Source of the DNA: Mycobacterium sp. URHB0044
GTDB taxonomy: Bacteria > Actinomycetota > Actinomycetes > Mycobacteriales > Mycobacteriaceae
NCBI RefSeq assembly: GCF_000620625.1
Contig: NZ_JIAW01000020.1
Coordinates: 1 to 64,000 of the forward strand
Reading direction: 5' to 3'
Length of the DNA stretch: 64,000 bases
In this document: piece after piece, positions 41,806 through 49,998 of the stretch
Position numbering within the stretch: position 1 is the stretch's first letter
How the letters are laid out: every line of letters begins with the position of its first letter
Translations under genes and position numbers: made by a program
The notes under the pieces: model-generated
Told to the model about the DNA's origin: nothing
The model's input: the letters and a program-made list of their open reading frames with translations, nothing else
The model's database searches: none

Positions 41806-41862
41806 GATTACCCGAGCATCATAAGCACGGCGGTCGTCACCGCCATGCCCGACAACGCAAAA

Positions 41863-41890
41863 GTCCCCGGAATCCGAAGATTCCGGGGAC
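41863..41890 (-). terminator. Intrinsic terminator after clpC1
   Basis: On the minus strand GTCCCCGGAATC pairs perfectly over 12 bases with GATTCCGGGGAC around a TTCG tetraloop, followed by TTTT. It lies 16 bases after the clpC1 stop and insulates the riboswitch operon downstream. Strong hairpin for a mycobacterium, where such terminators are scarce. Confidence 0.88.
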
Positions 41891-41905
41891 CTCGCTGGAG
41901 CAGTG

Positions 41906-44452
41906 TTACTCGGCGACCGTGGTGGCAGCGGGCGCGCCGGCGAGGGCGGAGTCTGCTGCCGCGTCGGCGGTGGTCCTGGCGGCACCCGAGAACGTGAACA
42001 CCGCATCCTCGATGTTGTTGCTCTCGCCGTCCCAGTTGTCCACGTCGACCGTGACGAGCTGACCCGGTCCGACCTCGTCGAAGAGGATCTTCTCGCTCAA
42101 CGCGTCCTCGATCTCGCGCTGGATGGTCCGCCGCAACGGGCGGGCACCCAGCACCGGGTCGAAGCCACGCTTCGCCAGCAGTGCCTTCGCCTTGTCGGTC
42201 AGCTCCATGGTCATGTCCTTGGCCTTGAGCTGCTTGCCGACCCGGCCGATCATCAGCTCCACCATCTGGACGATCTCCGGCTGCGTCAGCTGGTGGAAGA
42301 CGATGATGTCGTCGATGCGGTTCAGGAACTCCGGGCGGAAGTGTTTCTTCAGCTCGTCGTTGACCTTCTGCTTCATCCGCTCGTAGTTGTTCTCGCCGCC
42401 ACCCTGGGTGAAGCCGAGGCCAACCGCCTTGCTGATGTCAGACGTACCGAGGTTCGAGGTGAAGATCAGCACGGTGTTCTTGAAGTCGACCGTGCGCCCC
42501 TGACCGTCGGTGAGACGACCATCCTCGAGCACTTGCAGGAGGCTGTTGTAGATCTCCTGGTGCGCCTTCTCGATCTCGTCGAACAGCACGACCGAGAACG
42601 GCTTGCGCCGCACCTTCTCGGTGAGCTGGCCGCCCTCCTCGTAGCCGACGTACCCCGGAGGGGCACCGAACAGCCGCGAGGCGGTGAAGCGGTCGTGGAA
42701 CTCGCCCATGTCGATCTGAATCAGTGCGTCGTCGTCGCCGAACAGGAACTCGGCCAGCGCCTTGGACAGCTCGGTCTTACCGACACCGGACGGGCCGGCA
42801 AAGATGAACGAGCCCGACGGACGCTTCGGATCCTTCAGCCCGGCACGGGTACGCCGGATGGCCTTTGAAACAGCACGGACGGCATCTTCCTGGCCGATGA
42901 TCCGCTTGTGGATCTCGTCCTCCATGCGCAGCAGGCGCGTGGTCTCGGCCTCGGTCAGCTTGAACACCGGGATACCGGTCCAGTTGCCGAGCACCTCGGC
43001 GATCTGCTCGTCGTCGACCTCCGCGACCACGTCGAGATCGCCTGAGCGCCACTGCTTCTCACGCTCGGCCCGCTGACCCACCAGGGTCTTCTCGCGGTCC
43101 CGAAGGTTGGCCGCCTTCTCGAAGTCCTGCGCGTCGATCGCGGACTCCTTCTCCCTGCGGGCGTCGGCGATCTTCTCGTCGAACTCGCGCAGGTCTGGCG
43201 GCGCGGTCATGCGGCGGATCCGCATCCGGGCGCCGGCCTCGTCGATCAGGTCGATGGCCTTGTCCGGAAGGAACCGGTCGTTGATGTAGCGGTCGGCCAG
43301 CGTGGCCGCCGCGGCGATCGCACCGTCGGTGATCGAGACGCGGTGATGCGCCTCGTACCGGTCGCGCAGACCCTTGAGGATCTCGATGGTGTGCTCGACG
43401 GTCGGCTCGCCCACCTGCACGGGCTGGAAGCGGCGCTCCAGGGCGGCGTCCTTCTCGATGTACTTGCGGTACTCGTCGAGAGTGGTGGCACCGATGGTCT
43501 GCAGCTCGCCGCGGGCCAGCTTCGGCTTGAGGATCGATGCGGCGTCGATCGCGCCCTCGGCGGCACCCGCGCCGACGAGCGTGTGCAGCTCGTCGATGAA
43601 CAGGATGATGTCGCCGCGGGTGTTGATCTCCTTGAGCACCTTCTTCAGGCGTTCCTCGAAGTCACCGCGGTAACGGCTGCCTGCGACCAGCGAACCGAGG
43701 TCAAGCGTGTAGAGCTGCTTGTCCTTCAGCGTCTCCGGAACGTCGCCGTGGACGATGGCCTGCGCGAGACCCTCGACGACGGCGGTCTTGCCGACGCCGG
43801 GCTCACCGATCAGGACCGGGTTGTTCTTGGTACGGCGGCTCAGCACCTGCATGACCCGCTCGATTTCCTTCTCGCGGCCGATGACGGGGTCGAGCTTGCC
43901 CTCCATCGCGGCGGCGGTCAGGTTGCGGCCGAACTGGTCGAGCACCAGCGACGTGGACGGGTTGCCCGCCTCGCCACCGCGGCCACCCGTGCCTGCCTCG
44001 GCGGTCTCCTTGCCCTGGTAGCCGCTCAGCAGCTGAATGACCTGCTGGCGCACGCGGGTCAGCTCGGCACCCAACTTGACCAGCACCTGGGCGGCGACGC
44101 CCTCGCCCTCACGAATGAGGCCGAGCAGGATGTGCTCGGTGCCGATGTAGTTGTGGCCGAGCTGCAGCGCTTCGCGCAAGCTCAGCTCGAGCACCTTCTT
44201 GGCGCGCGGGGTGAACGGAATGTGGCCCGACGGCGCCTGCTGGCCCTGGCCGATGATTTCCTCGACCTGGCTGCGGACACCCTCGAGGGAGATGCCCAAC
44301 GACTCGAGCGACTTGGCAGCTACGCCTTCACCCTCGTGAATGAGACCCAGGAGGATGTGCTCGGTGCCGATGTAGTTGTGGTTCAGCATCCTGGCCTCTT
44401 CTTGGGCCAGAACGACGACGCGCCGTGCGCGGTCAGTGAAGCGTTCGAACAT
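41906..44452 (-). CDS. clpC1: ATP-dependent Clp unfoldase ClpC1
   Basis: An 848-residue AAA+ unfoldase that feeds substrates to ClpP1P2. Order: two Clp N-repeats (1-140, both with NYIGTEHILLGLI-type motifs), first ATPase with Walker A GEPGVGKTAVV, a middle/UVR region (REKESAIDAQDFEKAANLRD), second ATPase with GPSGVGKTELSKALAEFL, and the C-terminal D2-small domain. ATG 44452. Nearly identical in layout to Rv3596c, the target of ecumicin-type compounds. A 262-base leader with a possible ClgR site precedes it. Confidence 0.97.
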   Translation of the reverse strand: MFERFTDRARRVVVLAQEEARMLNHNYIGTEHILLGLIHEGEGVAAKSLESLGISLEGVRSQVEEIIGQGQQAPSGHIPFTPRAKKVLELSLREALQLGHNYIGTEHILLGLIREGEGVAAQVLVKLGAELTRVRQQVIQLLSGYQGKETAEAGTGGRGGEAGNPSTSLVLDQFGRNLTAAAMEGKLDPVIGREKEIERVMQVLSRRTKNNPVLIGEPGVGKTAVVEGLAQAIVHGDVPETLKDKQLYTLDLGSLVAGSRYRGDFEERLKKVLKEINTRGDIILFIDELHTLVGAGAAEGAIDAASILKPKLARGELQTIGATTLDEYRKYIEKDAALERRFQPVQVGEPTVEHTIEILKGLRDRYEAHHRVSITDGAIAAAATLADRYINDRFLPDKAIDLIDEAGARMRIRRMTAPPDLREFDEKIADARREKESAIDAQDFEKAANLRDREKTLVGQRAEREKQWRSGDLDVVAEVDDEQIAEVLGNWTGIPVFKLTEAETTRLLRMEDEIHKRIIGQEDAVRAVSKAIRRTRAGLKDPKRPSGSFIFAGPSGVGKTELSKALAEFLFGDDDALIQIDMGEFHDRFTASRLFGAPPGYVGYEEGGQLTEKVRRKPFSVVLFDEIEKAHQEIYNSLLQVLEDGRLTDGQGRTVDFKNTVLIFTSNLGTSDISKAVGLGFTQGGGENNYERMKQKVNDELKKHFRPEFLNRIDDIIVFHQLTQPEIVQMVELMIGRVGKQLKAKDMTMELTDKAKALLAKRGFDPVLGARPLRRTIQREIEDALSEKILFDEVGPGQLVTVDVDNWDGESNNIEDAVFTFSGAARTTADAAADSALAGAPAATTVAE

Positions 44453-44653
44453 CGGTGGTTACCTGCTCTCCATAGATCGGGCAGCCCTGCGCACGGCGTG
44501 CCGTGCTCTGCACCTGCCGTCCACTCTAATGGGCGGCAAGCCGGGGTGCCCTTCCTGTCCCTGGCTAAACCAGGGCTCGTGCGCGATGAATTCCGCGCTG
44601 CAAGAGACCAACGCCTGGTAGACGTCAAACGTTTCCGCTGCGGGCTCCGATGA

Positions 44654-44671
44654 GTTCGCCGCTAGCGAAAG
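44654..44671. promoter_or_regulatory. Putative ClgR box upstream of clpC1
   Basis: On the minus strand CTTTCGCTAGCGGCGAAC fits the ClgR consensus known from corynebacteria (WNNWCGCYNANRGCGWWS, from memory) at all but two positions. It lies about 200 bases before clpC1, in a 262-base spacer (44453-44714) that otherwise shows no gene. ClgR activates clp genes in actinobacteria. Confidence 0.4.
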
Positions 44672-44714
44672 CGCGCACCGACCCGGTCGACGCCGGGTAG
44701 CTGGCAACGCTCGC

Positions 44715-45056
44715 TTACGTTGCCGCGTGGAACGCGTCGATGACGTCCGCCGGGATGCGCCCCCGCGTTGAGACGTTGTGCCCATTGCGGCGAGCCCAGT
44801 CCCGAATGGCGGCACTCTGCTCGCGGTCGATGGATGCCCGGCCGCGGCCAGAACCCGCCGACCGGCCTCTGCGACGGCCACCGACACGGCGGCCGGCCTC
44901 GACCCATTGCTTGAGTTCGTTTCGAAGCTTTGCGGCATTCTTGGACGAAAGGTCGATCTCATAGCTGACACCGTCGAGCGAAAATTCGACCGTCTCGTCG
45001 GCAGCTCCCTCACCGTCGAAATCGTCGACCAAGGTGACGGTTACTTTTTTTGCCAT
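44715..45056 (-). CDS. lsr2: Nucleoid-associated protein Lsr2
   Basis: A 113-residue H-NS-like protein that binds AT-rich DNA, bridges it and silences foreign genes. The N-terminal dimerisation domain reads MAKKVTVTLVDDFDGEGAAD with DETVEFSLDGVSYEIDLSSK; a basic linker (RRVGGRRRGRSAGSGRGRA) leads to the C-terminal DNA-binding domain with the AT-hook-like RGR (STRGRIPADVIDAFHAA). ATG 45056 after AGTGTGAGGTA. Lies between lysS and clpC1 as Rv3597c. Confidence 0.97.
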   Translation of the reverse strand: MAKKVTVTLVDDFDGEGAADETVEFSLDGVSYEIDLSSKNAAKLRNELKQWVEAGRRVGGRRRGRSAGSGRGRASIDREQSAAIRDWARRNGHNVSTRGRIPADVIDAFHAAT

Positions 45057-45165
45057 TACCTCACACTGACCCTTCTGCCTGGGCACACAGTCGTTTGATC
45101 TCGACTCCCGCCACAATGCTGACATAGGAACGCACGCCATTCAACAAGTGAGGCAATCTTAGGTA

Positions 45166-46689
45166 TCAGCTGCCCTGTCTGCGCACTATCGGGAACAATA
45201 CAGTCTCCCTAATCGACAGCCCCGTCAGGGCCATCAACAAGCGGTCGATACCCATTCCCGTTCCGGTGGTCGGAGGCATCGCATACTCCAATGCGGCAAG
45301 AAAATCGTCATCGAGAAGCATTGCCTCGTCATCACCGGCAGCTGCCGCACGTGCTTGCGCTTCGAAACGTTCCCGTTGAATCACGGGGTCGATCAGTTCG
45401 GAATAACCAGTCGCCAACTCGAACCGCCGGATGTACAGATCCCACTTTTCGGTGACACCGGGGATACTCCGGTGCGACCGCGTGAGAGGCGTGGTCTCAA
45501 CGGGAAAGTCACGAACGAAGGTGGGCGCCCACAAGGTTTCGCCCACGGTGTGTTCCCAAAGTTCCTCGATCAGTTTTCCGTGCCCGTAACCCCGGTCCCG
45601 CGGAATCTCGACCCCCAAGCGATCGACAATCGACCACAAGTGCGCTGCAGTTGTCTCGGGTGTGATCTGCTCGCCCAAGGCCTCGGACAGCGAGGGATAC
45701 ATTTCGACGGTGGCCCATTCTCCGTCGAGATCGTAGGTGCTGCCATCGGGCAGGGGCACCTGGCGCGTGCCAATCGCCTCGTCGGCGACCTCCTGAATTA
45801 TCTCGCGGGTGACGATGGCGGAATCCTCGTAGGTTCCGTACGCCTGATATGTCTCCAACATCGCGAATTCGGGGGAATGCGTGGAATCCGCCCCTTCGTT
45901 TCTGAACACGCGATTCAACTCGAAGACCTTCTCAAAACCTCCGACCAAGCATCGCTTGAGGAACAGTTCCGGTGCGATCCGAAGGTAGAGGTCGGCGTCG
46001 AGCGCATTGGAGTGCGTCACGAATGGACGCGCGGCGGCACCGCCCGCGAGGGTCTGCAGGATCGGAGTTTCGACTTCCAGAAAACCGCGCCGCTCGTATG
46101 CGGAACGCACGGCGCGCACGACCGCGATTCGCTGCCTGGCGATGGTCCTGGCCTCCGGCCGGACGATCAGGTCGACGTATCGCTGCCGCACGCGCGATTC
46201 CTCACTCATCTCCTTGTGCGCGACGGGAAGCGGCCGCAACGCCTTGGAGATGATTTGCCAGGAATCTGCGAGCACAGAAAGTTCGCCCCTACGCGAACTG
46301 ATGACCTCGCCGTGCAGGAAGACGATGTCGCCGAGGTCGACGTCGGTCTTCCAGGCGTCGAGGGATTCAGCGCCCACCTTGTCGAAGCTCACCATCGCCT
46401 GCAGGTGGGTGCCGTCGCCTTCCTGCAACGTCGCAAAGCACAACTTTCCGGAATTTCGGGCGAACACCACGCGGCCCGCGACGCCGACGCTCTGCCCCGT
46501 CTCCGTGCCCGCTGGCAGGTCGGGGTACGCCGTGCGGATCTCGGCCAGCGTGTGGGTTCGGGGTACCTCGACGGGGTACGGGTCGCGGCCCTCGGCGATG
46601 AGCCGCTCGCGCTTGCCCTGGCGGATGCGGAACTGCTCGGGCAGGTCTGGGTCTGATGTCGCGGAGTCGCGCGTATCTGCAGAGCTCAC
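45166..46689 (-). CDS. lysS: Lysyl-tRNA synthetase, class II
   Basis: A 507-residue class II synthetase. N-terminal OB-fold anticodon domain (VGVAGRVVFARNSGKLCFAT; GDIVFLHGEVISSRRGELSV), then the catalytic domain with motif 1 in YERRGFLEVETPIL, motif 2 in FELNRVFRNEGADSTHSPEF and motif 3 in GMGIDRLLMALTG. The GTG at 46689 matches the mycobacterial start. GC content is clearly lower over the catalytic part (52-62 percent in lines I counted, 50 percent at 45901-45960) than over the N-terminal part (73 percent at 46501-46560), suggesting a mosaic gene. Confidence 0.95.
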   Translation of the reverse strand: MSSADTRDSATSDPDLPEQFRIRQGKRERLIAEGRDPYPVEVPRTHTLAEIRTAYPDLPAGTETGQSVGVAGRVVFARNSGKLCFATLQEGDGTHLQAMVSFDKVGAESLDAWKTDVDLGDIVFLHGEVISSRRGELSVLADSWQIISKALRPLPVAHKEMSEESRVRQRYVDLIVRPEARTIARQRIAVVRAVRSAYERRGFLEVETPILQTLAGGAAARPFVTHSNALDADLYLRIAPELFLKRCLVGGFEKVFELNRVFRNEGADSTHSPEFAMLETYQAYGTYEDSAIVTREIIQEVADEAIGTRQVPLPDGSTYDLDGEWATVEMYPSLSEALGEQITPETTAAHLWSIVDRLGVEIPRDRGYGHGKLIEELWEHTVGETLWAPTFVRDFPVETTPLTRSHRSIPGVTEKWDLYIRRFELATGYSELIDPVIQRERFEAQARAAAAGDDEAMLLDDDFLAALEYAMPPTTGTGMGIDRLLMALTGLSIRETVLFPIVRRQGS

Positions 46690-46812
46690 GACGTGCCAGC
46701 TTAAATCAAAAGTCAGGCCCTGATTTCGCCGCGCCGCGACCGCCCTGGCGGCTTGTGAGCGCTTTCGTTCGTCAGCGAGCGTTTGCGCGCACAAATCGTA
46801 GGGGGCAGCGAG

Positions 46813-47628
46813 CTAGCGGGCCTGCTTCAGCTTGCCCCGTTGATTGTCGCGGTTGCGTTCGAACACCAGCCGCAGGCCGTCGAGCGTCAGGTGCTTGTCG
46901 TAGTGCTCGACGGTGTGCAGGTCGGGTAGCAGCAGCGGAGCGGTGTGCCCGGTGGCCACCACCGCGACGTCGTCACCGCCGAAGCCGTCGACGTCCTCGC
47001 GGATCCGGGTCACCAGGCCATCGACCAGACCGGCGAAGCCGAACACCGCACCTGCCTGCATGCACTCGACGGTGTTCTTGCCGATCACCGACCGCGGTCG
47101 GGTCAACTCGACGCGACGGAGGGCAGCCGAACGGGCGGCGGCGGCGTCCGACGACACCTGCACGCCTGGCGCGATGGCACCGCCGAGGAACTCGCCCTTG
47201 CGCGATACGACGTCGACGCAGATCGATGAGCCGAAGTCGACGACGATGGCCGGGGAGTGGAAGCGCTGGAACGCCGCAAGGCAGTTGACGATGCGGTCGG
47301 CGCCGACCTCCTTGGGATTGTCGACCAGCAGCGGAATACCGGTCCGCACACCGGGTTCGATCAGCACGTGCGGCACGTTGGGCCAGTACTGCTCGAGCAT
47401 CAGCCTGATCTCGTGCAGCACGGACGGCACGGTAGACAGCCCGGTGGCACCGGTGAGGCGCTCCGCGTCGTCGCCGATGAGGCCGTCGATGATGAGCGCC
47501 AGTTCGTCTGCGGTGACTTCTGATTCGGTGCGGATGCGCCAGTTGTGCACCACCTTGGCGTGGTCGCCCGAACCCGAAACCAACCCCACGACGGTGTGGG
47601 TGTTGCGGACGTCGATGGCTAACAGCAC
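46813..47628 (-). CDS. coaX: Type III pantothenate kinase
   Basis: A 271-residue ASKHA-fold kinase that phosphorylates pantothenate, the first step of CoA synthesis. MLLAIDVRNTHTVVGLVSG gives the phosphate-binding N-terminus; EPGVRTGIPLLVDNPKEVGADRIVNC binds pantothenate in this family, and IVVDFGSSICVDVVS is the second phosphate motif. ATG 47628 is five bases after the panD stop, so CoA genes are clustered. Uses a monovalent cation in known homologues. Confidence 0.94.
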   Translation of the reverse strand: MLLAIDVRNTHTVVGLVSGSGDHAKVVHNWRIRTESEVTADELALIIDGLIGDDAERLTGATGLSTVPSVLHEIRLMLEQYWPNVPHVLIEPGVRTGIPLLVDNPKEVGADRIVNCLAAFQRFHSPAIVVDFGSSICVDVVSRKGEFLGGAIAPGVQVSSDAAAARSAALRRVELTRPRSVIGKNTVECMQAGAVFGFAGLVDGLVTRIREDVDGFGGDDVAVVATGHTAPLLLPDLHTVEHYDKHLTLDGLRLVFERNRDNQRGKLKQAR

Positions 47629-47633
47629 GGGAT

Positions 47634-48041
47634 CTACCGCGGTGACATCAGGTCGGCGGCATCGGCAGGCACGAAGGCGGGATCGTGGCCGAAGTCGATT
47701 GCCCGGTTCTGCCCGTCGACGAAGACGACCCTCGGTTGGTACGCCCTGGCCTCGGCGTCCTCCATGGTGGCGTACGCGATGAGGATCACCAGATCGCCGG
47801 GATGGATCAGATGCGCTGCGGCACCGTTGATCCCGATGACGCCGCTGCCCCGCTCACCGGTGATCGCATAGGTCACTAGCCGGTTGCCGTTGTCGATGTC
47901 GACGATCGTCACCTGCTCGCCCTCGAGCAGGTCCGCCGCGTCCATCAGGTCGGCGTCGATGGTGACCGAACCGACGTAGTGCAGGTCGGCCTGCGTCACC
48001 GTGGCGCGGTGGATCTTGGACTTCAGCATGGTGCGAAACAT
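47634..48041 (-). CDS. panD: Aspartate 1-decarboxylase (proenzyme)
   Basis: A 135-residue pyruvoyl enzyme making beta-alanine from aspartate. Self-cleavage site Gly24-Ser25 in HYVGSVTIDADL, catalytic Tyr/Thr region DIDNGNRLVTYAITG and substrate region GINGAAAHLIHPGD. ATG 48041 shares a base with the panC stop (TGATG), and GGAGG within panC is its ribosome site. Residue 17 is Gln where the M. tuberculosis protein has Cys; otherwise highly similar. Confidence 0.96.
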   Translation of the reverse strand: MFRTMLKSKIHRATVTQADLHYVGSVTIDADLMDAADLLEGEQVTIVDIDNGNRLVTYAITGERGSGVIGINGAAAHLIHPGDLVILIAYATMEDAEARAYQPRVVFVDGQNRAIDFGHDPAFVPADAADLMSPR

Positions 48042-48985
48042 CAATTCCTCCAAGGTAATTCATGGCTCTGGTCCGACTCGACGCGGGAATGCCCGTCGAT
48101 GCCGGCCGATGCGCCGATGTCTATGGCGATGTTGTCCAGAAGTCTGGTCTTGCCGAGGCGCGCCGCCACCAGCAGCCTGGCCGTGCCCTCCCGCGGTGCC
48201 GGTCCCAGCCACGGGTCTCGCACCTGCAGGTAGTCGACCTCGATGGCGGGTACCTCGACGAGCACGGCGCGCGCGGCGTCCAACGCCTCGGACGCGCCAC
48301 GCGATGCGGCGTACATGCCTGCGAGCAGTGCTGCCGACAGTGCGCCTGCCTGTTCGCGCTGCACTTCGTCGAGGTATCGGTTGCGCGACGACAGGGCCAG
48401 CCCGTCCGGTTCGCGCACGATCGGCACGCCGACGATCCGCACCCCGACGTTCAGGTCATCCACCATCTGCCGCACCAGCACCAGCTGCTGGTAGTCCTTC
48501 TCACCGAAGAAGGCCCTGTCCGGCCGTACGATCTGGAACAGCTTGAGAACAACCGTCAGCATGCCGGCGAAATGCGTTGGGCGGGAATCACCTTCGAGCT
48601 CCGCTCCGAGAGGCCCCGGCAGCACCGTGGTGCGTGGGCCGTCGGGATACATGTCGGCCGCGGTCGGCGCGAACACGATCTCCACTCCCTCGGTACGCAA
48701 CACCGCCACGTCGTCGTCGAACGTTCGCGGATAGCTTTCGAGGTCCTCGCTGGGACCGAACTGCAGCGGGTTAACGAAGATCGACACCACCACCACCGCG
48801 CCCGGCACCTGCTTGGCCGCCCGCACCAGCGCCAGGTGCCCCTCGTGCAGGGCACCCATGGTGGGCACCAGCATGACGCGGCGCCCGGTGGTCCGCAGTG
48901 CGCGGGACACGTCGGACATGTCGTCGGGCCTGGCGTAGACGTTGAGCTCTCCGGCCGTGAACTTCGGAGGTCTGCGGGCGGTCAC
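48041..48985 (-). CDS. panC: Pantothenate synthetase
   Basis: A 314-residue enzyme joining pantoate and beta-alanine with ATP. HIGH-type ATP motif in PTMGALHEGHLALVRAAKQV, pantoate-binding SIFVNPLQFGPSEDL, and FGEKDYQQLVLVRQMVDDLN. The KMSKS-like segment is in LALSSRNRYLDE. GTG 48985 overlaps the upstream gene's stop by four bases (GTGA). It is coupled to panD downstream. Confidence 0.96.
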   Translation of the reverse strand: MTARRPPKFTAGELNVYARPDDMSDVSRALRTTGRRVMLVPTMGALHEGHLALVRAAKQVPGAVVVVSIFVNPLQFGPSEDLESYPRTFDDDVAVLRTEGVEIVFAPTAADMYPDGPRTTVLPGPLGAELEGDSRPTHFAGMLTVVLKLFQIVRPDRAFFGEKDYQQLVLVRQMVDDLNVGVRIVGVPIVREPDGLALSSRNRYLDEVQREQAGALSAALLAGMYAASRGASEALDAARAVLVEVPAIEVDYLQVRDPWLGPAPREGTARLLVAARLGKTRLLDNIAIDIGASAGIDGHSRVESDQSHELPWRN

Positions 48986-49941
48986 GGCTGGCCTCCAGGT
49001 GTCGACGGTTCGGTCAAGGCGGCGAAGACGTCGGCCGGAGCGTGCGCACGCTGCGCTGTGCGCAACGAGATGGCCCGATACGCCTGCGCCAGTTCGGGAT
49101 CCACCTCGGTGAGTGCCTGCAAGTGCGCGACGACGGCCGCCGCGTCACCGCGCGCGACGGGCCCGGTGAGAGCACCCTGGCCGCGCTGCAAAGCGTTCTC
49201 CAGCGAGGCGCGGGCGAGCGGCCCGATCACGCGCTCGGCGATGCCGCCGGGTGCGTCGCCGACCAGTTCCTGGCCGAGCAGCTCCTGGCCCCACAGCGCG
49301 CCGCGCAGCGCCTCGACGGCGTCGAGCAGAACGGTGATCACGTGATTGCCCGCGTGGGCCAGCGCCGCGTGGTACAGCGTGCGGGCGTCCTCGCGGACCC
49401 GAAAGGGCTCGCCGCCGATCTCGAGTACCAGTGACTGGGCGATGGCGTAGCCCACCTCGTCGGCGGCGGTGATGCCGAAGCAGGCTTCCGAGAGTCGGAC
49501 GATGTCCTCGTCGGCGCCGGTGAAGGTCATCGCGGGGTGGATCGCGAGCGGGACGCAGCCCTGTTCGGTGAGCGGGTTCAGCAGCGTGATGCCGTTGGCG
49601 CCGGAGGTGTGCACCACGATGGTGCCCGGTCGCACGGATTCCGTGGCGGCCAGCCCGGTGACCAAACCGGCGAGTTCTGCGTCGGGAACGGCGAGAAGCA
49701 GCAAATCGGCCCTGCTCGCGACCTCGTGCACGGGCAGCACCAGGGTGTCGGGCAGCCGGCGTTCGGCGCGTTGGCGTGATGCCCGTGAAATCGCGCTGCA
49801 GGCAACCACGACGTGATCGGCGCGCTCCAGCGCCACACCCAGTGCCGTACCCACGCGACCGGCGGAGATGACGCCGACCGCGAGCCGAGCCGGCCGGAAT
49901 CCGTTGGGGGTCCCCACTGCAGACGACCTCGCTGACGTCAT
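48982..49941 (-). CDS. Rossmann-fold DUF2520 protein, Rv3603c-like
   Basis: A 319-residue protein with an N-terminal NAD(P)-binding Rossmann fold (LAVGVISAGRVGTALGVALE, ADLLLLAVPDAELAGLVTGL, TIVVHTSGANG) and a C-terminal helical DUF2520 domain (LYHAALAHAGNHVITVLLDA). It resembles pyrroline-5-carboxylate and ketopantoate reductases in layout. Coupling to panC suggests a ketopantoate reductase role, the panE step that has no other candidate in this window; this is inference. GTG/ATG choice: ATG 49941. Confidence 0.82.
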   Translation of the reverse strand: MTSARSSAVGTPNGFRPARLAVGVISAGRVGTALGVALERADHVVVACSAISRASRQRAERRLPDTLVLPVHEVASRADLLLLAVPDAELAGLVTGLAATESVRPGTIVVHTSGANGITLLNPLTEQGCVPLAIHPAMTFTGADEDIVRLSEACFGITAADEVGYAIAQSLVLEIGGEPFRVREDARTLYHAALAHAGNHVITVLLDAVEALRGALWGQELLGQELVGDAPGGIAERVIGPLARASLENALQRGQGALTGPVARGDAAAVVAHLQALTEVDPELAQAYRAISLRTAQRAHAPADVFAALTEPSTPGGQP

Positions 49942-49998
49942 GAGTTACTTCGTTCCAGTCCCTCGATACGGGTACCGGACGGTCGGCATCAGACTAAC

